From: Lachnospiraceae bacterium
Lineage (GTDB): Bacteria; Bacillota; Clostridia; Lachnospirales; Lachnospiraceae
Reading direction: 5' to 3'
NCBI GenBank assembly: GCA_015057455.1
Contig: SVEH01000011.1
Coordinates: forward strand, 29,330-93,329
Length of the DNA: 64,000 nt
The notes below the pieces were generated by a model. The model worked only from the letters and a program-made list of their open reading frames with translations. It did not search any database and was not told the DNA's origin. Made by a program: the position numbers and the translations under genes. Of the stretch, positions 16,891 to 26,325 are shown piece after piece (position 1 is the first letter of the stretch; every line of letters starts with the position of its first letter).

Positions 16891-19377
16891 CTAATGGAGC
16901 AGGCTACGAACCTTTACATATTCATCTTGTGCAATTTCATTTTTTCCAAATCCTGCTCTATCCAAAATATCTATAACCACATTTGTCTCAACGCCATCAA
17001 ATATCAATATTTGATTCTCCACAAGCCACTCTATCTGCTCTTTATAATTCATTTTGGTCCTTAATTCTGCGTATTTTCTTCTTTTCTTCTTTAGATATTT
17101 TGAATATTCCATTATTAGCTTATCATTTATGCCTGCTTTATAATACTTTAGCTTATAGGCAATTAGTTGTTTTAACTTAATAATAGCAAATATTATCAAT
17201 ATTGTAAGTAATATATATATTAGTCCTTTTACAAAGTCAGATGTAATAAAATCTTCCGTCTCTCTCTGTCCTATAGTTAAATCTGTCGTTTCTTGGCCAT
17301 CTTCTCCATTATCTTCCCTGAAAATATTCATAAATCTACTCCAGAATGCACTTCTTTCTTCCTCTTGGGCTGATGGCGTTACTTCTATCACTTTCCAACC
17401 ATAATCATCATCATATATTTCAACCCATGCGTGAGCACTAGCATCTGATACTTTAACATCAATTACAGCTGTTTGCTCAAGTTCTGAATAACCATCATAG
17501 TATTCCTGGAATTTTTTTGTTATGTCCATTAAACTGTTATTTAACATATTTTCATAGGACACCGCGTATCCCTCAACATATCTTGCCGGTACCCCCATAT
17601 ATCTTAGTGCCAATGTAGCGGTTGTAGCAAAATGAACACAATATCCTTTTTTCTTATTCTCTAAGAAGTCTGTAATAAAATCTTTTCCTCTTTCCAAACC
17701 ACCTGGATTCAATGTATATGGATAATTTGCTTGAAAATATTCGGATATTTTTCCTACCATTACATCTGCTTCCATACCTTGTTTTAAGCCTACATTATCA
17801 CAAAACTTCTTTAATGTTTTACTATTAGCTAGAGAATATGTTAGCCATTTATTTTTATCAATGGATCCTTCTATTTTTTTATTATTTTTCTTTAGTTTTG
17901 GATAATATTCAAATGTAGTTTTTTCTCGTATTCTCGTGATTTTACCCATATTCTCTTCTGTATAGTATGGAGTGAAATCTAACATTCCTATTGCAACATT
18001 TTCTATATCTAGCTTCGCCTTTGAAGAATATTTATACCCTTCGTCATAGGCTTCTTTTAGAACGTTTCCATATATTAATCTATTCACCTTATTGTCTTTA
18101 TTATCGTTTTCATTATCATTTTCTTCTTCGTCATCTTGTTTTTCTATAATCTCTTCATTATCACTCTGTCCTTCGGCATATTGTTTATCAGCGTCTTGCC
18201 CTATACTTATTTCAGCACCTTCCCAATAATTTCTATAAGGAATATAATTACCATAGTGACGCTCTTTTAGATACAAAGTATCATATGAATATGGTGCCAT
18301 TGTCAAAATAAAATCTGTATTATAGTCAAGATTTACATTTGATATTCCACCTAAAGCACCTGAATTCATACCTCCTACATGAGAATATCTATTCATAATT
18401 CCCATTAAACCTGACTGCCAGAAATTCCCCACCTGGTCCATATTTTCTTTTTTGATGCTGCTTATTCTTAACTCATCTTTTTTATTATCTTCATCATGTT
18501 GATAATATGTTTTCTTTGGTACAATTACTTGCATAAATATTGCAACTAGCATTGTTACAGCAAATATATGCACACCAATTGTTACAAATGTCTTTATACT
18601 ATATATTCCACTTATTTTTTTATCATTAGAATCTTTTTTCCCTCTAAATATAATGCCTTTTTTTATTTTAGGTTCTTCCATTATATATACACTATCGCTA
18701 TCGATTTTGTATGCAAATCCAGCCTTTTTAAATATAAATCCTAGCATACATCCTGTAATCAACATAACTAGATATATAATATCTGGCTCTCTTTGTACAT
18801 ATACCGGAATCATACAAAATGTCACACCTAATATCAAGGCATCAATATACATCATTTTCTTCAAAACCCACATATTATATAGTAGGGTTAACACCACACC
18901 TATAAATCCCATAGATACATTTACAGCCATATATCTATCATTTATAGGTTCTGTATATGTTCGTATACCTGAAAATTCAAAAAACTCCTTGGCAAATACA
19001 TTTAAATCATTTAATACTGAGTAAAATCCACTGTTAATGTATAAACTGCCACCCATTCCTACTGCTAATATTACCAATAATATTAATATATTCCCAAAAT
19101 TCTCTGTCTTCTTATTATAATAGATGCAAGATAAATATATTGCACAGAGAAACAAAACTAGATTTAATACTACACCATTATATTTTATTCCTGTTGCCGA
19201 TACATATCCTAGCACTGTTCCCGCCGACATTAAGTACACTATAATTCCCTTGAATATAAGTGTCCACAGACGATTTTCCTTTATATCATACAGATGTTGA
19301 TGTACTTTTATTCCGTCACACAACTGTAACTTGTCCTCTTTAGTGGGTTTCTTCTTTTTAAATATCAATGTTTCCAC
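16891..19377 (-). CDS. Membrane protein with transglutaminase-like domain (TgpA type)
   Basis: About 828 residues. The N-terminal 300 have six or more hydrophobic helices. A large external region follows with a transglutaminase core at about residues 520-680: KKGYCVHFATTATLALR carries the Cys, SAHAWVEIYD the His, and WKVIEVTP has Glu where Asp is usual. A further membrane helix (GLIYILLTILIIFAIIKL) precedes a cytoplasmic DUF4129-like tail. Together with the upstream DUF58 and MoxR genes this is the widely conserved MoxR-DUF58-TgpA cluster, thought to act on envelope proteins or peptidoglycan. The first codon in frame is a GTG overlapping AAAGGG; the TTG at 19368 is better spaced and may be the true start. 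Confidence 0.88.
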   Translation of the reverse strand: METLIFKKKKPTKEDKLQLCDGIKVHQHLYDIKENRLWTLIFKGIIVYLMSAGTVLGYVSATGIKYNGVVLNLVLFLCAIYLSCIYYNKKTENFGNILILLVILAVGMGGSLYINSGFYSVLNDLNVFAKEFFEFSGIRTYTEPINDRYMAVNVSMGFIGVVLTLLYNMWVLKKMMYIDALILGVTFCMIPVYVQREPDIIYLVMLITGCMLGFIFKKAGFAYKIDSDSVYIMEEPKIKKGIIFRGKKDSNDKKISGIYSIKTFVTIGVHIFAVTMLVAIFMQVIVPKKTYYQHDEDNKKDELRISSIKKENMDQVGNFWQSGLMGIMNRYSHVGGMNSGALGGISNVNLDYNTDFILTMAPYSYDTLYLKERHYGNYIPYRNYWEGAEISIGQDADKQYAEGQSDNEEIIEKQDDEEENDNENDNKDNKVNRLIYGNVLKEAYDEGYKYSSKAKLDIENVAIGMLDFTPYYTEENMGKITRIREKTTFEYYPKLKKNNKKIEGSIDKNKWLTYSLANSKTLKKFCDNVGLKQGMEADVMVGKISEYFQANYPYTLNPGGLERGKDFITDFLENKKKGYCVHFATTATLALRYMGVPARYVEGYAVSYENMLNNSLMDITKKFQEYYDGYSELEQTAVIDVKVSDASAHAWVEIYDDDYGWKVIEVTPSAQEEERSAFWSRFMNIFREDNGEDGQETTDLTIGQRETEDFITSDFVKGLIYILLTILIIFAIIKLKQLIAYKLKYYKAGINDKLIMEYSKYLKKKRRKYAELRTKMNYKEQIEWLVENQILIFDGVETNVVIDILDRAGFGKNEIAQDEYVKVRSLLH

Positions 19378-19518
19378 CCTTTCACATTGTTATTCTCTCT
19401 TCTCATATAATGCTTTACATCTTTTCTTTACATTTAATATTTTTTCTCTATCGTTTTCTAATGTACTGTTTATCTAATATCTCTTCATATAAATCTTATA
19501 TTACCTTATATATATTTA

Positions 19519-20592
19519 TCAATTCTCTATAACCTTCACACAAGCCTCTTGCCCTTCTAGTTTTACTAACACATAATTTTTCACTTTTATCTTTGTATTT
19601 CTAATATAATCTAGGGCAAATGCAATATTTTTACTTATTCCTGCGTCATACATTTCCCTAAAAGCCTTACCTATCTCTTGTTTATTCATTATTTCACATT
19701 CACCAAGTTCACTAAGTTTATCATTCCACCATAACAACTTAACTGGAATTCCTTCATTTAATGAATGTCGTATCATATTATAAGAAAGTGCAATTACACT
19801 ATCCAAATATCCTCTTTCACCTGATGTATCAACTAAAAGTGTCAATTGATTTTCTGATAAACGTACTCTTTCTTTAACCATTAACTCATCTTTTTTGGCC
19901 GACACTTTCCAATGAATATCTTTTATTCTATCTCCTGGTACATACTCTCTTATATTACTTACATCTGAAAAATCATTTCCCTTCAGATTATTTTCTTCAT
20001 TTTGAGTTAAACCTTCTGTATAACTACCTTTTTGAGAATCTGATATTTCCTCTTTTTGTGGCATAACATAAATATTTTCTTCTATATTAATATTGTGTAC
20101 AAATGTTATCAATGACATTATATCTCTTACTTCTATTGAACTTATTTTTACAAATGCTCTTCCACATTTATTAAACATTAGAGGTAATTCGTGTCTAGTT
20201 TTACCCTTTGGACCAACTGGTACTTTGTATTCTAATACTTTATTTGACTCATACAAATCATTACCTAGTTCCATATTTATCTTGCAAAATGGCGCTGCTA
20301 TAATAGTTGGATTATTCATAATCAAACCTATACCTACATTGGAGTTCCTTGTAACTTCTTTATCAGAAATAGCCATTGTAAACTTTAGATTCTTTTCCAT
20401 ATAAATCCCTACAACTATAGAATAAATAGGCAGTACAATCAAAGTAGCTGTCAGATAAATAAACATGTAACCATTTACATATATAACTCCCCATATACAT
20501 GCCATAATAATAAGTGCATATACTACTGCAATATTAATATTTACTTTTATCTTTCTTTCACCTTTTCTTGAATTAAATGAATAGCTCTTCAT
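19519..20592 (-). CDS. DUF58 domain protein
   Basis: From 20592 the protein has about 357 residues; an upstream in-frame start adds 25 poorly hydrophobic residues and is less likely. Two adjacent membrane helices occur near residues 15-55. The DUF58 signature is the sequence DFSDVSNIREYVPGDRIKDIHWKVSAKK, followed by LLVDTSGERG, which resembles a degenerate von Willebrand A start. The family is always found with MoxR AAA+ ATPases, as here, where it lies between moxR and the transglutaminase gene. Exact function of the family is not established; it is probably a membrane-linked partner of the MoxR chaperone. Confidence 0.9.
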   Translation of the reverse strand: MKSYSFNSRKGERKIKVNINIAVVYALIIMACIWGVIYVNGYMFIYLTATLIVLPIYSIVVGIYMEKNLKFTMAISDKEVTRNSNVGIGLIMNNPTIIAAPFCKINMELGNDLYESNKVLEYKVPVGPKGKTRHELPLMFNKCGRAFVKISSIEVRDIMSLITFVHNINIEENIYVMPQKEEISDSQKGSYTEGLTQNEENNLKGNDFSDVSNIREYVPGDRIKDIHWKVSAKKDELMVKERVRLSENQLTLLVDTSGERGYLDSVIALSYNMIRHSLNEGIPVKLLWWNDKLSELGECEIMNKQEIGKAFREMYDAGISKNIAFALDYIRNTKIKVKNYVLVKLEGQEACVKVIEN

Positions 20593-20728
20593 CTTATCCC
20601 TGCCTTTATTGTTAAATTTTCTATATATCTTACATATAGTATTTTTACAATTTTTCTGTATAATCACTTGAATTTTTTACATCTTATTATATATATGCAT
20701 ATTTATATGGTTTTGAATCGTAATAACT

Positions 20729-21652
20729 CTAATTCCTCGGAACCTCCACACTTTTTATTAATTCTTTAATAGCCTCATCTATTGTATATCCTTCTGTTCT
20801 TGCCTTTGTAGATAGTTTTACTCTATGACCAAATACATCTTTACATACGCTTTGTACATCTAGGGCATTTACAAAATCTCTATTTTCCATAACTGCATAA
20901 GCCTGAGATATTTTTAACAATGATATTGCGCCTCTTGGACTTACTCCCATTGAAAATAATTCATGGTCACGAGTTCTCTCTGCTAGATTTGTAATATACT
21001 CATATATGTCATCATGAACAAATACTTGTGACACTTTTTCTCTTAACTCCTCTAATTCTTTTAATGTTAGAACCTTGGCAACCTGCGCAGCTTTATTACC
21101 ATGTTTTCCTTTTAATATCTCAACTGCATCACTATGTTCTGGATATCCCATAGATAAACAAACCATAAATCTATCTAGCTGAGACTCTGGCAAAAGCTGT
21201 GTTCCTGATGAACCATATGGATTCTCTGTTGCAATAACTACAAAGGGACTAGGTAATTCCCATGTCTCTCCTTCGGCACTAACATGGCCTTCTTCCATAA
21301 CCTCAAGCAATGCAGATTGTGTCTTTGGAGATGTTCTGTTAATCTCATCTGCAAGGAAGAAATTACAGAAAATCGGTCCTTTTCTAAACTCAAACTCTTT
21401 GCTTTGGCTGTTAAACATAGAGAAACCTAATATATCACTAGGTAAGACATCTGGTGTAAACTGAACCCTCTTGTAGTCCATCGATAAGGTTTGGGCAAAT
21501 GTTGTTGCAAGAGTAGTTTTACCAACGCCAGGTATATCTTCCATTAAAATATGCCCTCCTGCTAAAATCGCAGCAAGTACCTTAGTAACAACATCATCTT
21601 TTCCTTTTATAACTTTATTAACTTCATTTTGAATTTCTTTTAATTTATCCAT
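20729..21652 (-). CDS. MoxR family AAA+ ATPase
   Basis: The 307-residue protein has the Walker A motif DIPGVGKTTLA (about residue 40), Walker B FFLADEINRTSPKTQSALLE, sensor 1 VVIATENPYGSSGT and a C-terminal lid with GVSPRGAISLLK. These define the MoxR/RavA branch of AAA+ chaperones. Length is standard. It is the first gene of the moxR-DUF58-transglutaminase operon, with AAGGTG before the ATG. It likely remodels or activates its partner proteins at the membrane. Confidence 0.95.
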   Translation of the reverse strand: MDKLKEIQNEVNKVIKGKDDVVTKVLAAILAGGHILMEDIPGVGKTTLATTFAQTLSMDYKRVQFTPDVLPSDILGFSMFNSQSKEFEFRKGPIFCNFFLADEINRTSPKTQSALLEVMEEGHVSAEGETWELPSPFVVIATENPYGSSGTQLLPESQLDRFMVCLSMGYPEHSDAVEILKGKHGNKAAQVAKVLTLKELEELREKVSQVFVHDDIYEYITNLAERTRDHELFSMGVSPRGAISLLKISQAYAVMENRDFVNALDVQSVCKDVFGHRVKLSTKARTEGYTIDEAIKELIKSVEVPRN

Positions 21653-21869
21653 TTTCTACACCTTCCTATATTTTTATACAATATTCCCTATCTATACTTA
21701 TCGACTATTTTAATTTATCCGTTATACTACCAGTTATACCTATTGTTTAATTAACAATATAGTTCCCCATCACCAATAACTTCTAATGTCAGAACAACGA
21801 TAATAAAATTATATCCCCGCTAGAAGAGTTTTTATAAGAATAACCATCTCAAAGTGTACTTTTCCCTAA

Positions 21870-21914
21870 AAAAAGCCAATAATCTGGCATATATCCATAC
21901 TATTGGCTTCTTTC
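21870..21914 (-). terminator. Terminator downstream of the Rpn remnant
   Basis: On the minus strand GAAGCCAATAG pairs with TATTGGCTT and is followed by a run of seven T. The remaining bases between 21653 and 21949 show nothing else beyond AT-rich spacer and the moxR promoter region. Confidence 0.65.
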
Positions 21915-21949
21915 TTTAATACTTCCATTTAATATCAAATGAAATAATT

Positions 21950-22440
21950 CTACTCACCTATTATTTCTAAGTCTACATATTCCTTAATCTCATCCTGCGA
22001 GATTCCTACTATATCTGATATTTCCTCTATTGCGTATTCCTTTTTCAGTAGATTTTTTATTATTAATGCTCTTTCTTCTTCACGTCCTACTTCTCTCTCT
22101 GCCCTTTTATACTTCTCCATCTCTTCTTCTTCATTAAATTCAAATATAGACATATATGTAACCTCCGCTCTTTGATCCCTCAGAAAGTCTTTCAATATAT
22201 CATTGGATATACAATAGTCTATTGCATTCTCTACTGCTTCCCCAATGGACATATCCCTTTTATACTCTCTGATTTTTTCTACATATGTGCAATAATCTTT
22301 TAATTTCTTGCAATGTTCCTTTATAGTATAATTCATTTCGGCATTAATATTCAACACTTTTACTACAAGTTCTAACTCAGGCTCTACTTCATGCTTCTGA
22401 TATAGACTTGATAATCTGTATTCACTTACCTCTGATACAC
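21950..22440 (-). pseudogene. C-terminal remnant of an Rpn/YhgA-like PD-(D/E)XK nuclease (putative transposase)
   Basis: The open frame begins near 22440 without a start codon. It reads RLSSLYQKHEVEPELELVVK, then VLNINAEMNYTIKEHCKKL, CISNDILKDFLRDQRAEV and a Glu/Lys-rich tail with ISDIVGISQDEIKEYV. These match the C-terminal part of Rpn-family recombination-promoting nucleases, which have about 300 residues. The N-terminal half with the nuclease active site is missing, and an in-frame stop lies just upstream. A GTG at 22357 could start a 135-residue fragment. It is most likely a decayed mobile-type gene. Confidence 0.7.
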
Positions 22441-22520
22441 CATTTTTTTTACAACATAATTATATACCAACGTATATTTCTTTAACCTACAATTTTTTAA
22501 ACTCCCCTTATTTCTTTGTC

Positions 22521-22585
22521 ATCAAAAAGAGTATCTCTCTATAAGTTATTTTTTCAAAAAGCTTATAAATCGACACTCTCTTTTA
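22521..22585 (-). terminator. Terminator of the two-gene membrane protein unit
   Basis: On the minus strand AAAAGAGAGTGTC and TTATAAGC pair with CTTATAG and GATACTCTTTTT in an interrupted hairpin ending in five T. It lies just downstream of the small membrane protein gene. Confidence 0.5.
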
Positions 22586-22596
22586 GTTCTTACTTC

Positions 22597-22806
22597 TTAT
22601 TTATCTTTTTCTAAACGAATTTTTATATTCATTAACGCTGCAACAATAGCTAGTATAAATGAAACAATTAACATCCCTACACTAATCCACAGATATACCG
22701 TTCCCAATATAATTTCTTTATATAATAAAATTCTCATAATTATTGATATTGTTACCAACATCCCCATAATTAGAACTATTTTCTTAATTTTACTATTCAT
22801 AATCAT
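22597..22806 (-). CDS. Small two-helix membrane protein, unknown
   Basis: The 69-residue protein has two hydrophobic helices (IVLIMGMLVTISIIMRILL and VYLWISVGMLIVSFILAIVAA) and a short charged tail. It starts two codons after a possible upstream ATG; the ribosome site is AGAGGAG. It follows the 22820-23344 gene by about 13 bp and is probably co-transcribed. I recognise no family; a membrane partner of the neighbouring exported protein is possible. Confidence 0.5.
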   Translation of the reverse strand: MIMNSKIKKIVLIMGMLVTISIIMRILLYKEIILGTVYLWISVGMLIVSFILAIVAALMNIKIRLEKDK

Positions 22807-22819
22807 ACTCCTCTAACTT

Positions 22820-23344
22820 TTATTTATATACCTTTTTTCCCTCATTTCCTTTTTTATACCAATATTGTATTCCTATTGCTCCTCTTGTTTTAACTGCTTT
22901 GTTCCAAACAATTTTTTTAGAATCAACAGTATCATTTTCCTCATTATTTTCAACTATATCAGTATTAACATCATCATATACATCTGTATTGTACTTTTCT
23001 CTTTCACATTGATAGCTAGTTATATTATCAATATCTCCAGCATTATATGTATATACTTCTTTTGATATAGTATTGTTATCTATATATAACTTTGTAAAAT
23101 CCTTTGTATCACTTTTTCTTATATATACACAATTATCACCATTTTCTGTTTTGTTACTTATAACATACCTAACACCATCCACTATTTTTTCAGAATATAC
23201 TGAACCAAAATCAATCCTATTTGATTCAGACGCTTTTACTCTAAACATATTTTTATTTATTACTACTCCAATTATAATTGCTATTACTAAAACCATAGCA
23301 ATCCCTTTAAAATTTCCTTTTTTAAATATTGCCTCTTTTTTCAT
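22820..23344 (-). CDS. Membrane-anchored extracytoplasmic protein, unknown
   Basis: The start at 23344 has GAGGAG upstream and gives about 174 residues. One helix (IAMVLVIAIIIGVVINKNMF) anchors or exports it. The outer part contains DFGSVYSEKIVDGVRYVISN and a segment of the form CVYIRKSDTKDFTKLYIDNN, then an acidic stretch and WNKAVKTRGAIGIQYWYKKG. This reads like a small beta-rich exported protein, but I recognise no named family. The longer frame starting at 23461 lacks a ribosome site. Gene context (a two-gene unit with a small membrane protein) gives no function. Confidence 0.5.
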   Translation of the reverse strand: MKKEAIFKKGNFKGIAMVLVIAIIIGVVINKNMFRVKASESNRIDFGSVYSEKIVDGVRYVISNKTENGDNCVYIRKSDTKDFTKLYIDNNTISKEVYTYNAGDIDNITSYQCEREKYNTDVYDDVNTDIVENNEENDTVDSKKIVWNKAVKTRGAIGIQYWYKKGNEGKKVYK

Positions 23345-23684
23345 TAAATTATTTTCTCCTCTTTGTTTTATTACTTGTTTATAATTTTTATATTGTATTA
23401 ACACATTGTTAGTATATTTTGATTTTTCGCAAAAGTCAATGTTAATATTTTCCAAAATCATTAAATTTGATATTTTAATGGTTTTTGTAAGAACATTACC
23501 CCTATTATTTTATTTTGCATATACAAACTACTCTAGCATTTATATATAACTTCATTTGTTATATCTATTAATAAAACTAACAAACATACACCTATCATAT
23601 CTTAGAATTTTTTATACTTTATCTGATTGAAAATTTATTTTAAGAAGCTTCGCTGTTAAAACAGGCCACTTTGGCCTACAAAAA

Positions 23685-23717
23685 AAGCAAATATCGCCAC
23701 TGTGGATATTTGCTTTT
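23685..23717 (-). terminator. Terminator of serC-serA
   Basis: On the minus strand GCAAATATC pairs with GATATTTGC and is followed by seven T, 14 bp beyond the serA stop. A second small stem (AGGCCA/TGGCCT) follows. Confidence 0.8.
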
Positions 23718-23731
23718 TAACTCATATCTCT

Positions 23732-24892
23732 TTATAATACTCTAACTTTTAATACATCTGCTATTGCATTCAACTTATTAACCACTTCTTCTGTTGCTTC
23801 ATTTGAAATATCAATAACTGTATATGCATATTCTTTCTTTGACTTATTAGTCATGTTTTCAATGTTAATTCCCTCATCTGAAAGAATTGATGTAAATTGG
23901 CTAATCATCTTTGGAACATTTCTATGATTAATAGCAATTCTTGCTGTTGATGTACAGATACCTGCATCTACTGACGGATAATTTACTGAATTAGTAATAT
24001 TACCATTCTCAACATAATCTTTTAATTGATTTACAGCCATTACTGCACAATTATCTTCAGACTCTTCTGTTGATGCACCTAAATGTGGAATAGCTATTAC
24101 ACCTTCCATATTAGCTGTCTTAGCATTAGGGAAATCAGTTACATACTTTTTAACCTTTCCTGATTTAAGCGCAGCTTCCATATCATCATCATTTACAAGT
24201 AAATCTCTTGCAAAGTTAAGAATTACAACGCCATCTTTCATCATATCTATTGTTTCTTTATTAATCATATATTTAGTTTCATCTAATAGTGGTGCATGAA
24301 TTGTTATGTAATCACACTCTCTAAATATATCATTTCTGTCAGCTACATTAATGATATCTCTTGATAAATTCCAAGCTGCATTAACTGAAATAAATGGATC
24401 ATTACCATATACAGTCATTCCAAGTCTATTGGCCATATTAGCAACTTTTACACCTATTGCTCCTAAACCTATAACACCAAGTTTCTTTCCTTCTATTTCG
24501 CATCCTGCAAACTTAGATTTATTTTTCTCAACTGATTTAGCAATTCCTTCATCATCTTTATTTTCTTGAACCCAGTTGATTCCGCCAACAACATCTCTTG
24601 ATGCAAGTAACATTCCTGCCATTACTAATTCTTTAACAGCGTTAGCATTAGCTCCTGGTGTATTAAATACAACAATACCTTTTTTAGCACATTCTTCAAC
24701 TGGTATATTATTAACACCTGCACCAGCTCTAGCTATTGCCTCTAAATTATCAGAGAATTCCATATCATGCATTGCTGCACTTCTTACAAGTACAACATCT
24801 GCTTCATTCATATTCTCAGTTGCTTCATATTTATCATCAAATTTATCTAGTCCACAACTAGCAATCTTATTTAAGCAATTATATTTAATCAT
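23732..24892 (-). CDS. serA: D-3-phosphoglycerate dehydrogenase
   Basis: First step of serine synthesis: 3-phosphoglycerate to 3-phosphohydroxypyruvate with NAD. The 386-residue protein has the NAD-binding motif GVIGLGAIGVKVANMA (about residues 140-155), substrate-loop RAGAGVNNIP, the catalytic Arg/Glu/His set (LNFARDLLVND, IAIPHLGASTEESE) and a C-terminal ACT domain (about residues 315-386) for possible serine feedback. It is the short form without the intervening domain. It follows serC by 77 bp on the same strand, forming a serC-serA operon closed by a strong terminator. Confidence 0.95.
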   Translation of the reverse strand: MIKYNCLNKIASCGLDKFDDKYEATENMNEADVVLVRSAAMHDMEFSDNLEAIARAGAGVNNIPVEECAKKGIVVFNTPGANANAVKELVMAGMLLASRDVVGGINWVQENKDDEGIAKSVEKNKSKFAGCEIEGKKLGVIGLGAIGVKVANMANRLGMTVYGNDPFISVNAAWNLSRDIINVADRNDIFRECDYITIHAPLLDETKYMINKETIDMMKDGVVILNFARDLLVNDDDMEAALKSGKVKKYVTDFPNAKTANMEGVIAIPHLGASTEESEDNCAVMAVNQLKDYVENGNITNSVNYPSVDAGICTSTARIAINHRNVPKMISQFTSILSDEGINIENMTNKSKKEYAYTVIDISNEATEEVVNKLNAIADVLKVRVL

Positions 24893-24969
24893 GTTATCTC
24901 TTCCTTCTATTCTTATTTTCTTTATATAACTTTACGGGCTTTTTGACTTGACTAGAATAGCTACAAAAT

Positions 24970-26052
24970 CTATAAATTAGCTTGCTCAAAGTCACGCATA
25001 AACTTAACAAGAGCTTCAACACCTGCAATAGGCATAGCATTGTAGATACTTGCACGCATACCGCCTACTGATCTGTGACCCTTTAAGTTTTCAAAGCCAG
25101 CTTCCTTAGCTTCCTTAACAAATTTAGCATCTAATTCATCGTTACCTGTAACAAAAGGTACATTCATTAAAGATCTGTCCTCTTTTCTTACAGTTCCCTT
25201 GAATAATTTACTTTCATCTAAGAAATCATATAAAATCTTAGCTTTCTTCTCATTATATTCTTTCATAGCAGCTAATCCACCTTGTTTCTTTAGCCACTTA
25301 AATACCTTACCACACATATATATTCCATATGCAGGTGGAGTATTATATAATGATTTAGCATCTGCATGTGTTTTGTATTGTAACATTGTAGGAGTTCCCT
25401 CTAATACATCCTCTGTAATAAGGTCTTCTCTAATAATTACTATTACAACACCTGCTGGTCCAATATTCTTTTGAACACCGCCATATATAATACCATATTT
25501 TGTTACATCTACTGGTTCTGATAAAAAGCATGATGATACATCTGCAATAAGTTCTTTTCCTTTTGTATTAGGAAGTTCCTTAAATTTTGTACCATAGATA
25601 GTGTTATTCTCGCAAATATACACATAATCTGCATCTTCACTAATATCTAAATCTGAACAATCTGGGATATATGAGAATGTTTCATCTGCTGATGAAGCAA
25701 TTACATTAACTTTACCGTATTTTGCTGCTTCTGAAGCCGCTTTTTTAGCCCATTGTCCTGTTACAATGTAATCTGCAACTTTATTCTTCATAAGGTTCAT
25801 AGGTATCATCGCAAATTGTTGTGATGCTCCACCTTGTAAGAATAGTACCTTATAATTATCAGGAATATTCATTAAATCTCTTAAATCTTGCTCAGCCTCA
25901 TTTATTATTGTTTCATAGACTTTCGATCTATGACTCATCTCCATTACACTCATGCCGCTTCCTTTGTAATCTAACATTTCATCTGCGGCTTCTTTTAATA
26001 CTTCTTCAGGCAAAACTGCTGGTCCAGCTGAAAAATTATATACTCTTGCCAT
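24970..26052 (-). CDS. serC: Phosphoserine aminotransferase
   Basis: Second step of serine synthesis: 3-phosphohydroxypyruvate plus glutamate to phosphoserine. The 360-residue protein has VYNFSAGPAVLPEEVLKEA at the start, FLQGGASQQFAMIP, the PLP-lysine region IYGGVQKNIGPAGV and the C-terminal KGHRSVGGMRASIYNAMP signature. GGAGGAATACAT precedes the ATG. It heads the serC-serA operon. No T-box or riboswitch-like structure was recognised in the 270-bp upstream gap, which instead contains a 12-bp inverted repeat. Confidence 0.96.
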   Translation of the reverse strand: MARVYNFSAGPAVLPEEVLKEAADEMLDYKGSGMSVMEMSHRSKVYETIINEAEQDLRDLMNIPDNYKVLFLQGGASQQFAMIPMNLMKNKVADYIVTGQWAKKAASEAAKYGKVNVIASSADETFSYIPDCSDLDISEDADYVYICENNTIYGTKFKELPNTKGKELIADVSSCFLSEPVDVTKYGIIYGGVQKNIGPAGVVIVIIREDLITEDVLEGTPTMLQYKTHADAKSLYNTPPAYGIYMCGKVFKWLKKQGGLAAMKEYNEKKAKILYDFLDESKLFKGTVRKEDRSLMNVPFVTGNDELDAKFVKEAKEAGFENLKGHRSVGGMRASIYNAMPIAGVEALVKFMRDFEQANL

Positions 26053-26217
26053 ATGTATTCCTCCTTCTTCTATAAAAAAACGATATACATCGTTATATTT
26101 AACTTATTAAATCTGCATATCACATTATACATAAATATGATATCATCTTTATTTATTACATAATTATATAACTATATATGTAATTTTCTAAATACCTTTA
26201 CTATTTATAATATACTT

Positions 26218-26258
26218 ATGTGATACAAACTAGTCCTTAGATTTAATTTGTATCACAT
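26218..26258. repeat. 12-bp inverted repeat between ilvB and serC
   Basis: ATGTGATACAAA (26218-26229) and TTTGTATCACAT (26247-26258) are perfect inverted repeats around a 17-base loop. There is no T-run on either side, so it is either an imperfect terminator for ilvB or an operator for serC. The rest of the gap is plain AT-rich DNA. Confidence 0.55.
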
Positions 26259-26325
26259 TATATCACACATATCCTAATTTTTCCAATTATTCTTTCATTT
26301 TTTCGAGTGTGTTTTCTTTATTAAA

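Noticed and set aside
26053..26325. T-box or serine riboswitch upstream of serC
   Set aside because: No T-box consensus or specifier-loop-like structure was seen; only a 12-bp inverted repeat.
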